A stretch of DNA of 64,000 nt from Brachybacterium sp036311905 (GTDB lineage: Bacteria > Actinomycetota > Actinomycetes > Actinomycetales > Dermabacteraceae): positions 62,001 to 126,000 of the forward strand of contig NZ_JAZDCH010000012.1 in NCBI RefSeq assembly GCF_036311905.1, in the 5' to 3' direction. The position numbers and the translations under genes were made by a program. Below, in pieces: positions 8,089-22,566 of this stretch (its first letter is position 1; each line of letters starts with the position of its first letter). The notes below the pieces were generated by a model. It did no database searches and was not told the origin of the DNA. It saw only the letters and a program-made list of their open reading frames with translations.

Positions 8089-8808
8089 ATGGCATTCCGT
8101 AGCAAGGCATACCGGGACGGTGCCGCCAAGATCGAGGCCGGCCGTCAGTACTCGCCGCTGGACGCGCTGCGTCTGGCCCGCGCGACCTCCCCGTCGAAGT
8201 TCGACGGCTCCGTCGAGGTCGCCATGCGTCTGGGCGTCGACCCGCGCAAGGCCGACCAGATGGTCCGCGGCACCGTCAACCTGCCCAACGGCACCGGCAA
8301 GACCGCCCGCGTCATCGTCTTCGCGACCGGTGCGCAGGCCGATGCCGCTCGTGAGGCCGGCGCCGACGAGGTCGGCGACGACGAGCTGATCGAGAAGGTC
8401 GCTGGCGGCTGGACCGACTTCGACGCCGCAGTGGCGACCCCGAACCTGATGGGCAAGGTCGGCAAGCTCGGCCGCGTCCTCGGCCCGCGTGGTCTCATGC
8501 CGAACCCGAAGACCGGCACCGTGACCATGGACGTCACCAAGGCCGTGAACGACATCAAGGGCGGCAAGATCGAGTTCCGCACCGACCGTGCCGCGAACCT
8601 GCACTACATCGTGGGCAAGGTGTCCTTCACTGAGCAGCAGCTCGTGGAGAACTACGTTGCCGCCCTCGACGAGATCCTGCGTCTGAAGCCGTCCTCCTCC
8701 AAGGGCCGCTACATCACCAAGATCACCGTGTCCACCACCATGGGCCCGGGCATCCCGGTCGATGTGAACCGCACGCGCAACCTCCTCGAGGACACCGACG
8801 AGGCCTGA
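8089..8808 (+). CDS. rplA: 50S ribosomal protein L1
   Basis: A 239-residue uL1 of the L1 stalk, with the family signature KVGKLGRVLGPRGLMPNPK near residue 126. Full length compared with bacterial homologues. In many bacteria L1 represses its own operon. Its last codons and TGA form the start of the first 55-bp repeat unit, so the array begins inside the gene's 3' end. Confidence 0.97.
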   Translation: MAFRSKAYRDGAAKIEAGRQYSPLDALRLARATSPSKFDGSVEVAMRLGVDPRKADQMVRGTVNLPNGTGKTARVIVFATGAQADAAREAGADEVGDDELIEKVAGGWTDFDAAVATPNLMGKVGKLGRVLGPRGLMPNPKTGTVTMDVTKAVNDIKGGKIEFRTDRAANLHYIVGKVSFTEQQLVENYVAALDEILRLKPSSSKGRYITKITVSTTMGPGIPVDVNRTRNLLEDTDEA

Positions 8809-8980
8809 TCGACGTTCTGCGAGGAACGAGCGGTAGGAGATCAGGCAGTGCAGTAGGGCCTGATCGACGTTCTGCGAGGAACGAGCGGTAGGAGATCAGG
8901 CAGTGCAGTAGGGCCTGATCGACGTTCTGCGAGGAACGAGCGGTAGGAGATCAGGCAGTGCAGTAGGGCCTGATCGACGT
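8803..8980 (+). repeat. Tandem repeat: three identical 55-bp units plus a 13-bp partial copy
   Basis: Units at 8803-8857, 8858-8912 and 8913-8967 are identical; a partial copy occupies 8968-8980. Each unit holds a small hairpin (CGTTC, loop TGCGAG, GAACG; first copy 8813-8828). Each unit junction forms a second hairpin (GATCAGGC, 11-nt loop, GCCTGATC). The array starts across the rplA stop codon. Perfect identity points to recent expansion. Confidence 0.95.
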
Positions 8981-8983
8981 CTC

Positions 8984-9026
8984 GCACGATGCCCCGTCCA
9001 CCATCACGGTGGGCGGGGCATCGTGC
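8984..9026. terminator. Terminator hairpin after rplA
   Basis: A 19-bp stem (8984-9002 with 9008-9026, one G-T pair) and a 5-nt ATCAC loop. There is no T-tract. It directly follows the repeat array and would end rplK-rplA transcription. Confidence 0.75.
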
Positions 9027-9054
9027 TGTCCGGGTCCGCTACCGGACGAGCGGA

Positions 9055-9096
9055 ATTGCCCGCTGTGCTTCCAGATCGGGAAGCACAGCGGGCAAT
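9055..9096. terminator. Terminator hairpin after adhE
   Basis: A perfect 18-bp stem (9055-9072 with 9079-9096) and a 6-nt loop, 21 bp beyond the adhE stop on the minus strand. With the neighbouring 8984-9026 hairpin it separates the convergent rplA and adhE units. The rest of 8809-9117 has no gene. Confidence 0.8.
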
Positions 9097-9117
9097 ACCG
9101 TCGGAGGGGTCGAGCGG

Positions 9118-11715
9118 TCAGCCCTCCCAGGCGGCCTCGATGATCTCCTTCAGCTCGCTGAGCAGCGGCTGCCGGGGGTTTGCCGGGGTGCACTGGTCCT
9201 CGTAGGCCCGGTAGGCGAGGTCGTCGATCGTGCGGTCCAGGTGCTCCCGGGTCACGCCGTTCGCCTCGAGGCTGAGCTGGATCCCCAGGTCCTCGGCGAG
9301 CTCGCGCACCGCCGCGATCAGGGACTCGACACCCTCCTCGGTCGTGGACGCCGGCAGCCCCGCGGCCCGCGCGAGGTCCGAGAAGTCCCGATCGGCACGG
9401 AAGGACTCGTACTTCGGGAAGATCGCGCGCTTCACGGGCCGGGACGCGTTGTACCGGATCACGTGCGGCAGGAAGATCGCGTTGGTCCGCCCGTGGGCGA
9501 GGCCGAACTCGGCGCCGCACTTGTGCGACAGCGAGTGCACGATCCCCAGGAAGGCGTTGGCGAACGCCATGCCTGCGAGCGCCGAGGCGTTGTGGACCCG
9601 CTCCTTGGCGACCGGGTCGTCCTCGAGCACGGCGGGCCGCAGGTTCGCCAGCAGCAGCTGCAGCGCCTGCACCGACAGGCCGCGGCTGAAGTCGCTGGCC
9701 ATCGTGGACACGTAGCTCTCGATCGCGTGGGTGAGAGCGTCCATGCCGGAGTCGGCGGCGGTGCGCCGCGGCACCGTGTCCACGAACTGCGCGTCGACGA
9801 TCGCGACCGACGGCGTGAGCGCGTAGTCCGCGAGCGGGTACTTCACGTGCGTCTCGGCGTCGGTGATCACCGCGAACGGCGTGCACTCGGAGCCGGTGCC
9901 CGCGGTCGTCGGCACCGCGACCAGCTGCGCCTTCGCCCCCATCGTGGGGAAGCGGTAGGTGCGCTTGCGGATGTCCATGAACTTCTGCTTCATCCCGAAG
10001 TAGCTCGCCTCGGGGTGCTCGTAGAACAGCCACATGCCCTTCGCGGCATCCATCGCCGAGCCGCCGCCGAGGGCGATCACGCAGTCGGGGCGGAAGCGCT
10101 CCATCTGCTGGGCGCCCTCGAAGACGGTGGTCGAGGAGGGGTTCGGCTCGACGTCGGAGAACACGGTCCACTCCACGTCGCCGCGCCGGCGCAGCTGGTC
10201 CAGCACGATGTCGACGTAGCCGAACTGCACCATGCCCGGGTCGGTCACCACGAACACCCGCGAGATGTCGGTCATGTCCTGGAGGTACTGGATCGAGTAC
10301 CGCTCGAAGTAGGTCTTCGGCGGGACCTTGAACCACTGCATGTTGTTCCTCCGCTCGGCGATGCGCTTGATGTTCAGCAGGTCGGCGGCGCCGACGTTGT
10401 GCGAGACCGAGTTGTGGCCGTAGCTGCCGCAGCCGAGGGTCAGCGAGGGCAGGAGCCCGTTGTAGACGTCGCCGATGCCGCCGAGGGCGCTCGGCGAGTT
10501 GACGATGATGCGGCAGGCCCTCATCCGCAGCCCGAACTCGCGCTCCAGCTCCGGATCGGTGGCGTGGAGGACCGCGGTGTGGCCGAGCCCGCCGAACTCG
10601 AGCATCTCCTCGCAGCGGTCGAGGCCCTCGGCCCGGTCCTTCACGGTCGCGACCGCGAGGACGGGGCAGAGCTTCTCGCGGGAGAACGGGTCCTGCTCGC
10701 CGACTCCGTCGATCGGGACGAGCAGCAGCGTCGTCCCGTCGGGGATCGTGAAGCCGGCCAGCTCCGCGATGGCGGCGGCACTCATGCCGACCACGCCGGG
10801 CGCGATCATGCCCCCCTCGGTGACCATGACCTCCTGCAGCTTCTTCTTCTGCGCGGCAGTGACGAGGTGCGCGCCCTGGGCGGCGAACTCGTCGAGCACC
10901 GCGGTGCGCACGTCCCGGTGCAGGAAGATCGCCTGCTCGGACGCGCAGATCATGCCGTTGTCGAACGTCTTGGAGAGGATCAGGTCGTTGACGGTGCGGG
11001 CGATCGGCGCGGTGCGGTCGACGTACACGGGCACGTTGCCGGGGCCGACGCCGAGGGCCGGCTTCCCGGTGGAGTACGCGGCGCGCACCATGCCCGCGCC
11101 ACCGGTCGCGAGGGTCAGCGCGACGCCCGGGTGGTTCAAGAGCTCGGTGGTCGCGCCGAGCGACGGCTCCTCTATCCACTGGATGCAGTCGGCGGGGGCG
11201 CCGGCGGCGACGGCCGCGTCCCGCACCACGCGGGCGGCCTCCGCCGAGCAGCGCTGGGCCGACGGGTGGAAGGCGAAGATGATCGGGTTGCGGGTCATCA
11301 CGGCGATGAGCGCCTTGAACATGACCGTCGAGGTGGGGTTCGTGACGGGGGTGACCCCGGCGACGACGCCCACGGGCTCGGCGATCTCGGTGATGCCGCG
11401 CTGGGTGTCCTGGGAGATGACGCCGACGGTCCGGTCGTCCTTCATCGAGTTCCAGACGTACTCGGTGGCGAAGAGGTTCTTCGTGCACTTGTCCTCGAAG
11501 AGGCCGCGGCCGGTCTCCTCGACCGCGAGCCGGGCGAGCGGCATGTGCTGGTCGACGCCGGCGAGGGCCATGGCGTGGACGATGGAGCGGATCTGCTCCT
11601 GGGTGTACGAGGCATATGCGGCCAGCGCGTGGCGTCCGCGCTGAGCGAGCTCGTCGATCATGGCGGCGACGGTGTCCTCGGTGGTGGGTTCCGTGGGGGT
11701 CGATGTGGTGCTCAT
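9118..11715 (-). CDS. adhE: Bifunctional acetaldehyde-CoA/alcohol dehydrogenase AdhE
   Basis: An 865-residue two-domain enzyme that converts acetyl-CoA to ethanol via acetaldehyde using NADH. The N-terminal CoA-acylating aldehyde dehydrogenase (about 1-440) has its catalytic Cys in GMICASEQAIF near residue 256. The C-terminal iron-dependent alcohol dehydrogenase (about 455-865) has GGGSAMDAAKGMW, GTGSECTPFAVITD, DALTHAIESYVS and the metal-binding histidines in HSLSHKCGAEFGLAHGRTNA. Both active sites look intact. The ATG at 11715 fits the family length and has an AGGACAGGGAC ribosome site. It implies fermentative capacity under oxygen limitation. No Rex-type operator is evident upstream. Confidence 0.95.
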   Translation of the reverse strand: MSTTSTPTEPTTEDTVAAMIDELAQRGRHALAAYASYTQEQIRSIVHAMALAGVDQHMPLARLAVEETGRGLFEDKCTKNLFATEYVWNSMKDDRTVGVISQDTQRGITEIAEPVGVVAGVTPVTNPTSTVMFKALIAVMTRNPIIFAFHPSAQRCSAEAARVVRDAAVAAGAPADCIQWIEEPSLGATTELLNHPGVALTLATGGAGMVRAAYSTGKPALGVGPGNVPVYVDRTAPIARTVNDLILSKTFDNGMICASEQAIFLHRDVRTAVLDEFAAQGAHLVTAAQKKKLQEVMVTEGGMIAPGVVGMSAAAIAELAGFTIPDGTTLLLVPIDGVGEQDPFSREKLCPVLAVATVKDRAEGLDRCEEMLEFGGLGHTAVLHATDPELEREFGLRMRACRIIVNSPSALGGIGDVYNGLLPSLTLGCGSYGHNSVSHNVGAADLLNIKRIAERRNNMQWFKVPPKTYFERYSIQYLQDMTDISRVFVVTDPGMVQFGYVDIVLDQLRRRGDVEWTVFSDVEPNPSSTTVFEGAQQMERFRPDCVIALGGGSAMDAAKGMWLFYEHPEASYFGMKQKFMDIRKRTYRFPTMGAKAQLVAVPTTAGTGSECTPFAVITDAETHVKYPLADYALTPSVAIVDAQFVDTVPRRTAADSGMDALTHAIESYVSTMASDFSRGLSVQALQLLLANLRPAVLEDDPVAKERVHNASALAGMAFANAFLGIVHSLSHKCGAEFGLAHGRTNAIFLPHVIRYNASRPVKRAIFPKYESFRADRDFSDLARAAGLPASTTEEGVESLIAAVRELAEDLGIQLSLEANGVTREHLDRTIDDLAYRAYEDQCTPANPRQPLLSELKEIIEAAWEG

Positions 11716-11757
11716 GTCCCTGTCCTGTCCGCGGGACCGGTCGATCCCGTCACCTCG

Positions 11758-11763
11758 ACAGTA
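11758..11763 (-). promoter_or_regulatory. Candidate adhE promoter -10 box TACTGT
   Basis: On the minus strand, TACTGT is preceded at 17 bp by TGGACG, a weak -35. The start would be near 11751, leaving a leader of about 36 nt. Confidence 0.35.
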
Positions 11764-12107
11764 AGTGGGCTGGATCACGGCGTCCAGCACCCGCTCGCAG
11801 CAGAAAGTCTGCAGGTCAGAGCGTTCTTCGAGCTCTCCCGCGGCGATCGCGGGAGCTGGTGCCGACAGGGCTCGCGGGACCTCGTACCCCTTGCTGATCT
11901 GCGGGTTAGGCGGTGCACTGGAGGCTGGGGGAGGAGGCGGCGCAGCCGCCCCGTCGGCCGCGCGCGGAGGCCCGGAGGACCGAGGTCCCCCGATCTCGGG
12001 TGCGGGGCGACGGTGAGGGGATGCGGGCGGACCGCGACTTTCGTCGCCGGCCTGTGTCCGGCATGTTGCCGCCATCCTGAGTTCACGTGCTTGCTCGGTG
12101 CACCACG
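11764..12107. other. Intergenic region between adhE and a divergent unknown gene
   Basis: No gene recognised. It contains an 8-bp stem hairpin (CTCCCGCG, loop GCGAT, CGCGGGAG; 11835-11855) and a 6-bp hairpin at 11936-11950. Promoters for both divergent genes lie at its ends. Confidence 0.6.
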
Positions 12108-12113
12108 TAGATT
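12108..12113 (+). promoter_or_regulatory. -10 box TAGATT placed for leaderless transcription
   Basis: TAGATT fits TAnnnT and ends 6 nt before the ATG at 12120. No Shine-Dalgarno is present. Confidence 0.6.
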
Positions 12114-12119
12114 CGCGAC

Positions 12120-12758
12120 ATGACCTTCGTGGGACTTGACCTTGGGAGCTGGGCTGAGTGGATCGCGGCCATCGCCGCGGGGATCGGGACCCTGCTCAGC
12201 ATCTTCGCTCTTCGTCGTGCAGGGGAGGCGAACCGGACCGCCGAGAGGACGCGTCAGGAAGCTCTCGCTGCAGCGCAGGCGGCGGAGAGTCGAGAATCCG
12301 ACCGGGACCGCCGTGCCGAGGAGCAGCGTCAACGGGTCGAGGAGGCCGAGGCGGCCCGCGACCGTCGGGAGAATCAGCGGGCATCGCGTGAGGCGGAGCG
12401 GGAGCATCGTCAGCTCGCCGGGAGCGTGCAGTCGTGGTGGGCGAAGAACGATGCCGGGGAATGGGGAGTGCTCGTCTCGAACGAGATCGGTCCCGGCTCG
12501 GTCTTCCATGACGTCGAGATCTCGACAGTGGGCAACAAGTTCAGTCGGACGGTCACGATAGAAACCCTGCCGCCGGGACGGTTCTGGGTGACGAGCGGAA
12601 CCGCGGCCACCCCATGGGGGCTCCCCAAGCCGATCGACGAGACCGCGCGCCTCGACCCGCTGATGCGCAGTCAGAACCACGGCGTGACGACGATCTCCTT
12701 CACCGATCCGCTCGGGAAACGGTGGTGCTGGACGCCGCAGGACGGCTTCGCCTCCTGA
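12120..12758 (+). CDS. Unknown protein: membrane anchor, coiled coil, C-terminal domain
   Basis: A 212-residue protein I do not recognise. Residues 12-31 (WIAAIAAGIGTLLSIFAL) form one membrane helix. Residues 32-100 are highly charged and rich in Ala, Glu, Arg and Gln, probably a coiled coil. Residues 101-212 look like a small beta-rich domain (WGVLVSNEIGPGSVFHDVEI), resembling the C-terminal part of many actinobacterial hypothetical membrane proteins. Codon use is less strictly GC-ending than in the ribosomal genes. It appears leaderless. It sits alone between divergent adhE and rplJ-rplL, with a short 7-bp hairpin at 12761-12788 behind it. Confidence 0.6.
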   Translation: MTFVGLDLGSWAEWIAAIAAGIGTLLSIFALRRAGEANRTAERTRQEALAAAQAAESRESDRDRRAEEQRQRVEEAEAARDRRENQRASREAEREHRQLAGSVQSWWAKNDAGEWGVLVSNEIGPGSVFHDVEISTVGNKFSRTVTIETLPPGRFWVTSGTAATPWGLPKPIDETARLDPLMRSQNHGVTTISFTDPLGKRWCWTPQDGFAS

Positions 12759-12839
12759 GGGCGGGAGCATCTCGAACCGATCTCCCGCGATGTGACCGAG
12801 ACCGCCGAGCGCGACATGGCGCCGCCGCGGAGGCTGGTC

Positions 12840-12845
12840 TAGAGT
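12840..12845 (+). promoter_or_regulatory. rplJ-rplL promoter -10 box TAGAGT
   Basis: TAGAGT lies about 215 nt before rplJ. The -35 is not clear. The long transcribed leader that follows is typical of L10-L12 operons. Confidence 0.45.
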
Positions 12846-12851
12846 TGTGCC

Positions 12852-13060
12852 TACCGAAGACCGCCGGTCGTCGCCCTCCCCCTGGAGAGCGACCGAAGCG
12901 CTCCCTCATGGGGCGGCCTGCGCAGGTGACCTGAAGCGATCCGCACGGATCCCGCCCTCGTGGCGACATCGTGCGCCTGGCCTCGACACCTGCGTGTCGA
13001 GGCCTTTCCTGTGTCCGGGGTGGTTCAGGCAGGCGGCGAGAGACCTCTGGAAGGAGGGCC
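12852..13060 (+). promoter_or_regulatory. rplJ leader (L10-leader-like) with terminator hairpin
   Basis: An untranslated leader of about 200 nt. It contains an 11-bp hairpin (GGCCTCGACAC, loop CTGC, GTGTCGAGGCC; 12979-13004) followed by TTTCCT, an intrinsic-terminator shape 57 nt before the start codon. In many bacteria the L10-(L12)4 complex binds this leader to repress its own synthesis. Autoregulation by attenuation is inferred here; I did not fold the whole leader. Confidence 0.6.
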
Positions 13061-13576
13061 ATGGCGAAGCCCGAGAAGGTGGACGCCGTCGCCGAGATCG
13101 CGGAGCTGTTCCGTGCATCCGACGCCGCTGTCATCACCGAGTACCGAGGCCTCAGCGTGGGGGAGCTCAAGGAGCTCCGTCGCTCGCTGGGCTCCGAGAC
13201 GACCTACGCCGTGGTGAAGAACACGCTCACGGAGATCGCCGCCCGCGAGGCCGGCATCACCGCTCTCGATGGCACGCTCAGCGGTCCGACCGCTATCGCC
13301 TTCATCAAGGGCGAGCCGGTGGAGCCTGCGAAGGCTCTGCGTGACTTCGCCAAGACCCACGACAAGCTCGTGGTCAAGTCCGGCTACTTCGAGGGCAAGC
13401 TGCTCTCGGAGGAGGACGTCACCAAGCTCGCGGACCTCGAGTCCCGCGAGGTCCTGCTGGCCAAGGCCGCCGGCGCCATGAAGGCGTCGATGTCCAAGGC
13501 CGCCGCCGTGTTCAACGCGCCGCTGTCCAAGGCAGTGCGCACCGTGGACGCGCTGCGGGCCAAGCAGGAGGCCTGA
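13061..13576 (+). CDS. rplJ: 50S ribosomal protein L10
   Basis: A 171-residue uL10, base of the ribosomal stalk that anchors L7/L12 dimers. Recognised by KVDAVAEIAELFRASDAAVI at the N-terminus, YRGLSVGELKELRRSLG and the variable C-terminal helix that binds L12. ATG 13061 with GGAGGG 4 nt upstream; the longer ORF upstream is leader sequence. Confidence 0.96.
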   Translation: MAKPEKVDAVAEIAELFRASDAAVITEYRGLSVGELKELRRSLGSETTYAVVKNTLTEIAAREAGITALDGTLSGPTAIAFIKGEPVEPAKALRDFAKTHDKLVVKSGYFEGKLLSEEDVTKLADLESREVLLAKAAGAMKASMSKAAAVFNAPLSKAVRTVDALRAKQEA

Positions 13577-13696
13577 GGGGCCCCTGCCTCCCTCCCGGAT
13601 CGGCTGCCTGAGGCCGACCGGACTGTTCGACCTGGCGCGTGAGCGCCGCACAACACCGCAGGGACCCCGGTCCCGCCAACAGGAAGGAACGCCACC

Positions 13697-14086
13697 ATGG
13701 CGAAGCTCAGCAACGACGAGCTCATCGAGGCTTTCAAGGAGATGACTCTCATCGAGCTCTCCGAGTTCGTGAAGCAGTTCGAGGACGTCTTCGAGGTCAC
13801 CGCTGCCGCGGCCGCCCCCGTGGCCGTCGCCGCTGCCGGCGGTGCCGGCGCGGATGCCGCCGCCGAGGAGGAGAAGACCGAGTTCGACGTCATCCTCGAG
13901 TCGGCCGGTTCCGCCAAGATCGCCGTCATCAAGGAGGTGCGCGGCATCACCTCGCTCGGCCTCAAGGAGGCCAAGGCTCTCGTCGACGAGGCTCCCAAGC
14001 CCGTCCTCGAGGGTGTCAAGAAGGAGGACGCCGAGGCTGCCAAGGCGAAGCTCGAGGAGGCCGGCGCGACCATCACCATCAAGTGA
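13697..14086 (+). CDS. rplL: 50S ribosomal protein L7/L12
   Basis: A 129-residue bL12. It has an N-terminal dimerisation helix (KLSNDELIEAFKEMTLIELS), an Ala-rich hinge (residues 39-57) and a C-terminal factor-binding domain with EVRGITSLGLKEAKALVD. It recruits elongation factors. ATG with AGGAAGGA upstream; 120 nt after rplJ. Confidence 0.97.
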   Translation: MAKLSNDELIEAFKEMTLIELSEFVKQFEDVFEVTAAAAAPVAVAAAGGAGADAAAEEEKTEFDVILESAGSAKIAVIKEVRGITSLGLKEAKALVDEAPKPVLEGVKKEDAEAAKAKLEEAGATITIK

Positions 14087-14092
14087 TCCCGT

Positions 14093-14112
14093 GCGCGCGC
14101 TCCGGCGCGCGC
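14093..14112. terminator. Short GC hairpin after rplL
   Basis: An 8-bp stem of GC repeats (GCGCGCGC, loop TCCG, GCGCGCGC) 7 nt past the rplL stop. It may be a partial terminator or RNA 3'-end stabiliser. Confidence 0.4.
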
Positions 14113-14140
14113 CGCACCTGATGGCAGTCGCACTGCTCCG

Positions 14141-14174
14141 GAAGGGCCGTCCCGCTGATGCGGGACGGCCCTTC
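14141..14174. terminator. Terminator/attenuator between rplL and rpoB
   Basis: A perfect 15-bp stem (14141-14155 with 14160-14174) and a TGAT loop. Partial read-through from rplJL into rpoBC is usual in bacteria; here rpoB also has its own promoter. Confidence 0.75.
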
Positions 14175-14407
14175 TGCACGTCCGGGGTCCGCGAGTCCGG
14201 AGCCCGCGCCGCGCGTTCTGTCTTGCTGTTAAGAGAATTCCGGCCATTCTGTCTGCCGTACGGAGCCGTCCCTGCCGCATGTGCGCGGCGGTCGATCCCT
14301 TCGGGATCCCGCCCAGCCGGTCGAGCCAGACGGGCAGGGGGCGCCGACAGAACCTCCGCGCCAGGCATATGGCGGTCGACGCGGATGGACCGGTCGTTGC
14401 TGCGCCC
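14175..14407. other. rplL-rpoB intergenic region
   Basis: No gene seen. It contains a small GATCCC/GGGATC hairpin (14294-14308) and an unusually AT-rich patch near 14226-14255. Confidence 0.5.
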
Positions 14408-14436
14408 TTGTGTCCATCCGTGTTCTTCGCTATGCT
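14408..14436 (+). promoter_or_regulatory. rpoB promoter
   Basis: TTGTGT (14408-14413), a 17-bp spacer and TATGCT (14431-14436), close to the housekeeping consensus. The expected start near 14443 gives a leader of about 108 nt. Confidence 0.7.
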
Positions 14437-14550
14437 CGGTCCTTGCGCCATGCGACGCCCTGGGTTCTGCCGCTCCGGTACCTGCTCCACCGCCCTGACG
14501 GGTGTTCGCCGCGCCTGGGATTCCGTCATCGGCCTGTGGAAGGACCCCCC

Positions 14551-18039
<3,489 letters not shown>

Positions 18040-18136
18040 GCGACGGGGGCGCTCGCGGCGCTGACCGCCGCGGGCCCCCGCCCCAGGCCCCGTTCCCTCA
18101 GACACCACCTCTTTTCCGATCGAGAGAAGGACACCT

Positions 18137-22021
<3,885 letters not shown>

Positions 22022-22073
22022 GCCGATGAGCGCGTGAGCGCCTGAGCCTCCCCGCCTGCGGGCGGGGGAGCGA

Positions 22074-22122
22074 GACGGACGCCGCGGTGCCTCCTTCCGG
22101 GGAGTGCGCCGCGGCGTCCGTC
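22074..22122. terminator. rpoC terminator
   Basis: A 14-bp perfect stem (22074-22087 with 22109-22122) with an inner GCCTCC/GGGGAG stem. A smaller hairpin precedes it at about 22048-22070. A strong end point for rpoBC. Confidence 0.8.
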
Positions 22123-22139
22123 GTCGTATCCGTCAGTGG

Positions 22140-22246
22140 GCGGGTCGGCCGACGGCACGGCCGGCGGCGTGCGGGTCGGCCGACGGCAGGCGGGTCGGCC
22201 GACGGCAGGCGGGACGGCCGACGGCAGGCGGGACGGCCGACGGCGG
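22140..22246. repeat. GC-rich 19-bp tandem repeats with palindromic core
   Basis: Four contiguous 19-bp units (22171-22246) plus one separated copy at 22140-22158. Each contains GGTCGGCCGACGG or GGACGGCCGACGG, whose core GTCGGCCGAC is a 10-bp palindrome in the T variant. Non-coding, between the rpoC terminator and rpfB. Confidence 0.85.
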
Positions 22247-22566
22247 CCTGGCCGGCGGGGGAGGGGCGGCGTGGTCCGCACCACGGGGCGCGGTGTCCGT
22301 TCCACCCGTTCCGTGAGCTGGCCGACCCGGAGGTTCACGAGAGGGTAAAGGCCTCGTGGCCGCTTGTCCAAGGTCGCGCCAGAGGCCTTACCTCCGCGCG
22401 CGGGGGACGCGAGCATGGACATCGGCAGTTCCCCGCGGTCTTCCCCTGCGCCCCTCCGGGCGGCGCCCGCGCCAAGGAGCTGCAGATCCCCCTTCGGACC
22501 GGGATCCCAGCTCAGGAACGACATGACGACCGACGCGCCCGCGCGGCACAGGGAACAGGTGGAACA
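22247..22566 (+). promoter_or_regulatory. rpfB upstream/leader region with hairpins
   Basis: No gene recognised. A 6-bp hairpin (CACGAG/CTCGTG, about 22337-22359) overlaps an alternative 8-bp pairing (AAGGCCTC with GAGGCCTT, about 22348-22387). TTGTCC followed 18 bp later by TTACCT is a weak promoter candidate. The two pairings exclude each other, as in a switchable leader, but I recognise no known riboswitch class. Confidence 0.35.

Noticed and set aside
8803..8980. CRISPR-like array
   Set aside because: Units are contiguous and identical with no variable spacers and no cas genes; this is a simple tandem repeat. The same applies to 28817-28977.
22320..22566. c-di-AMP (ydaO) riboswitch before rpfB
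   Set aside because: Expected from other actinobacterial rpf genes, but I cannot find the conserved core sequences of that class.
22087..22566. N-terminal extension of RpfB upstream of 22567
   Set aside because: It would run through the rpoC terminator and 19-bp repeats; the membrane segment and ribosome site support GTG 22567.
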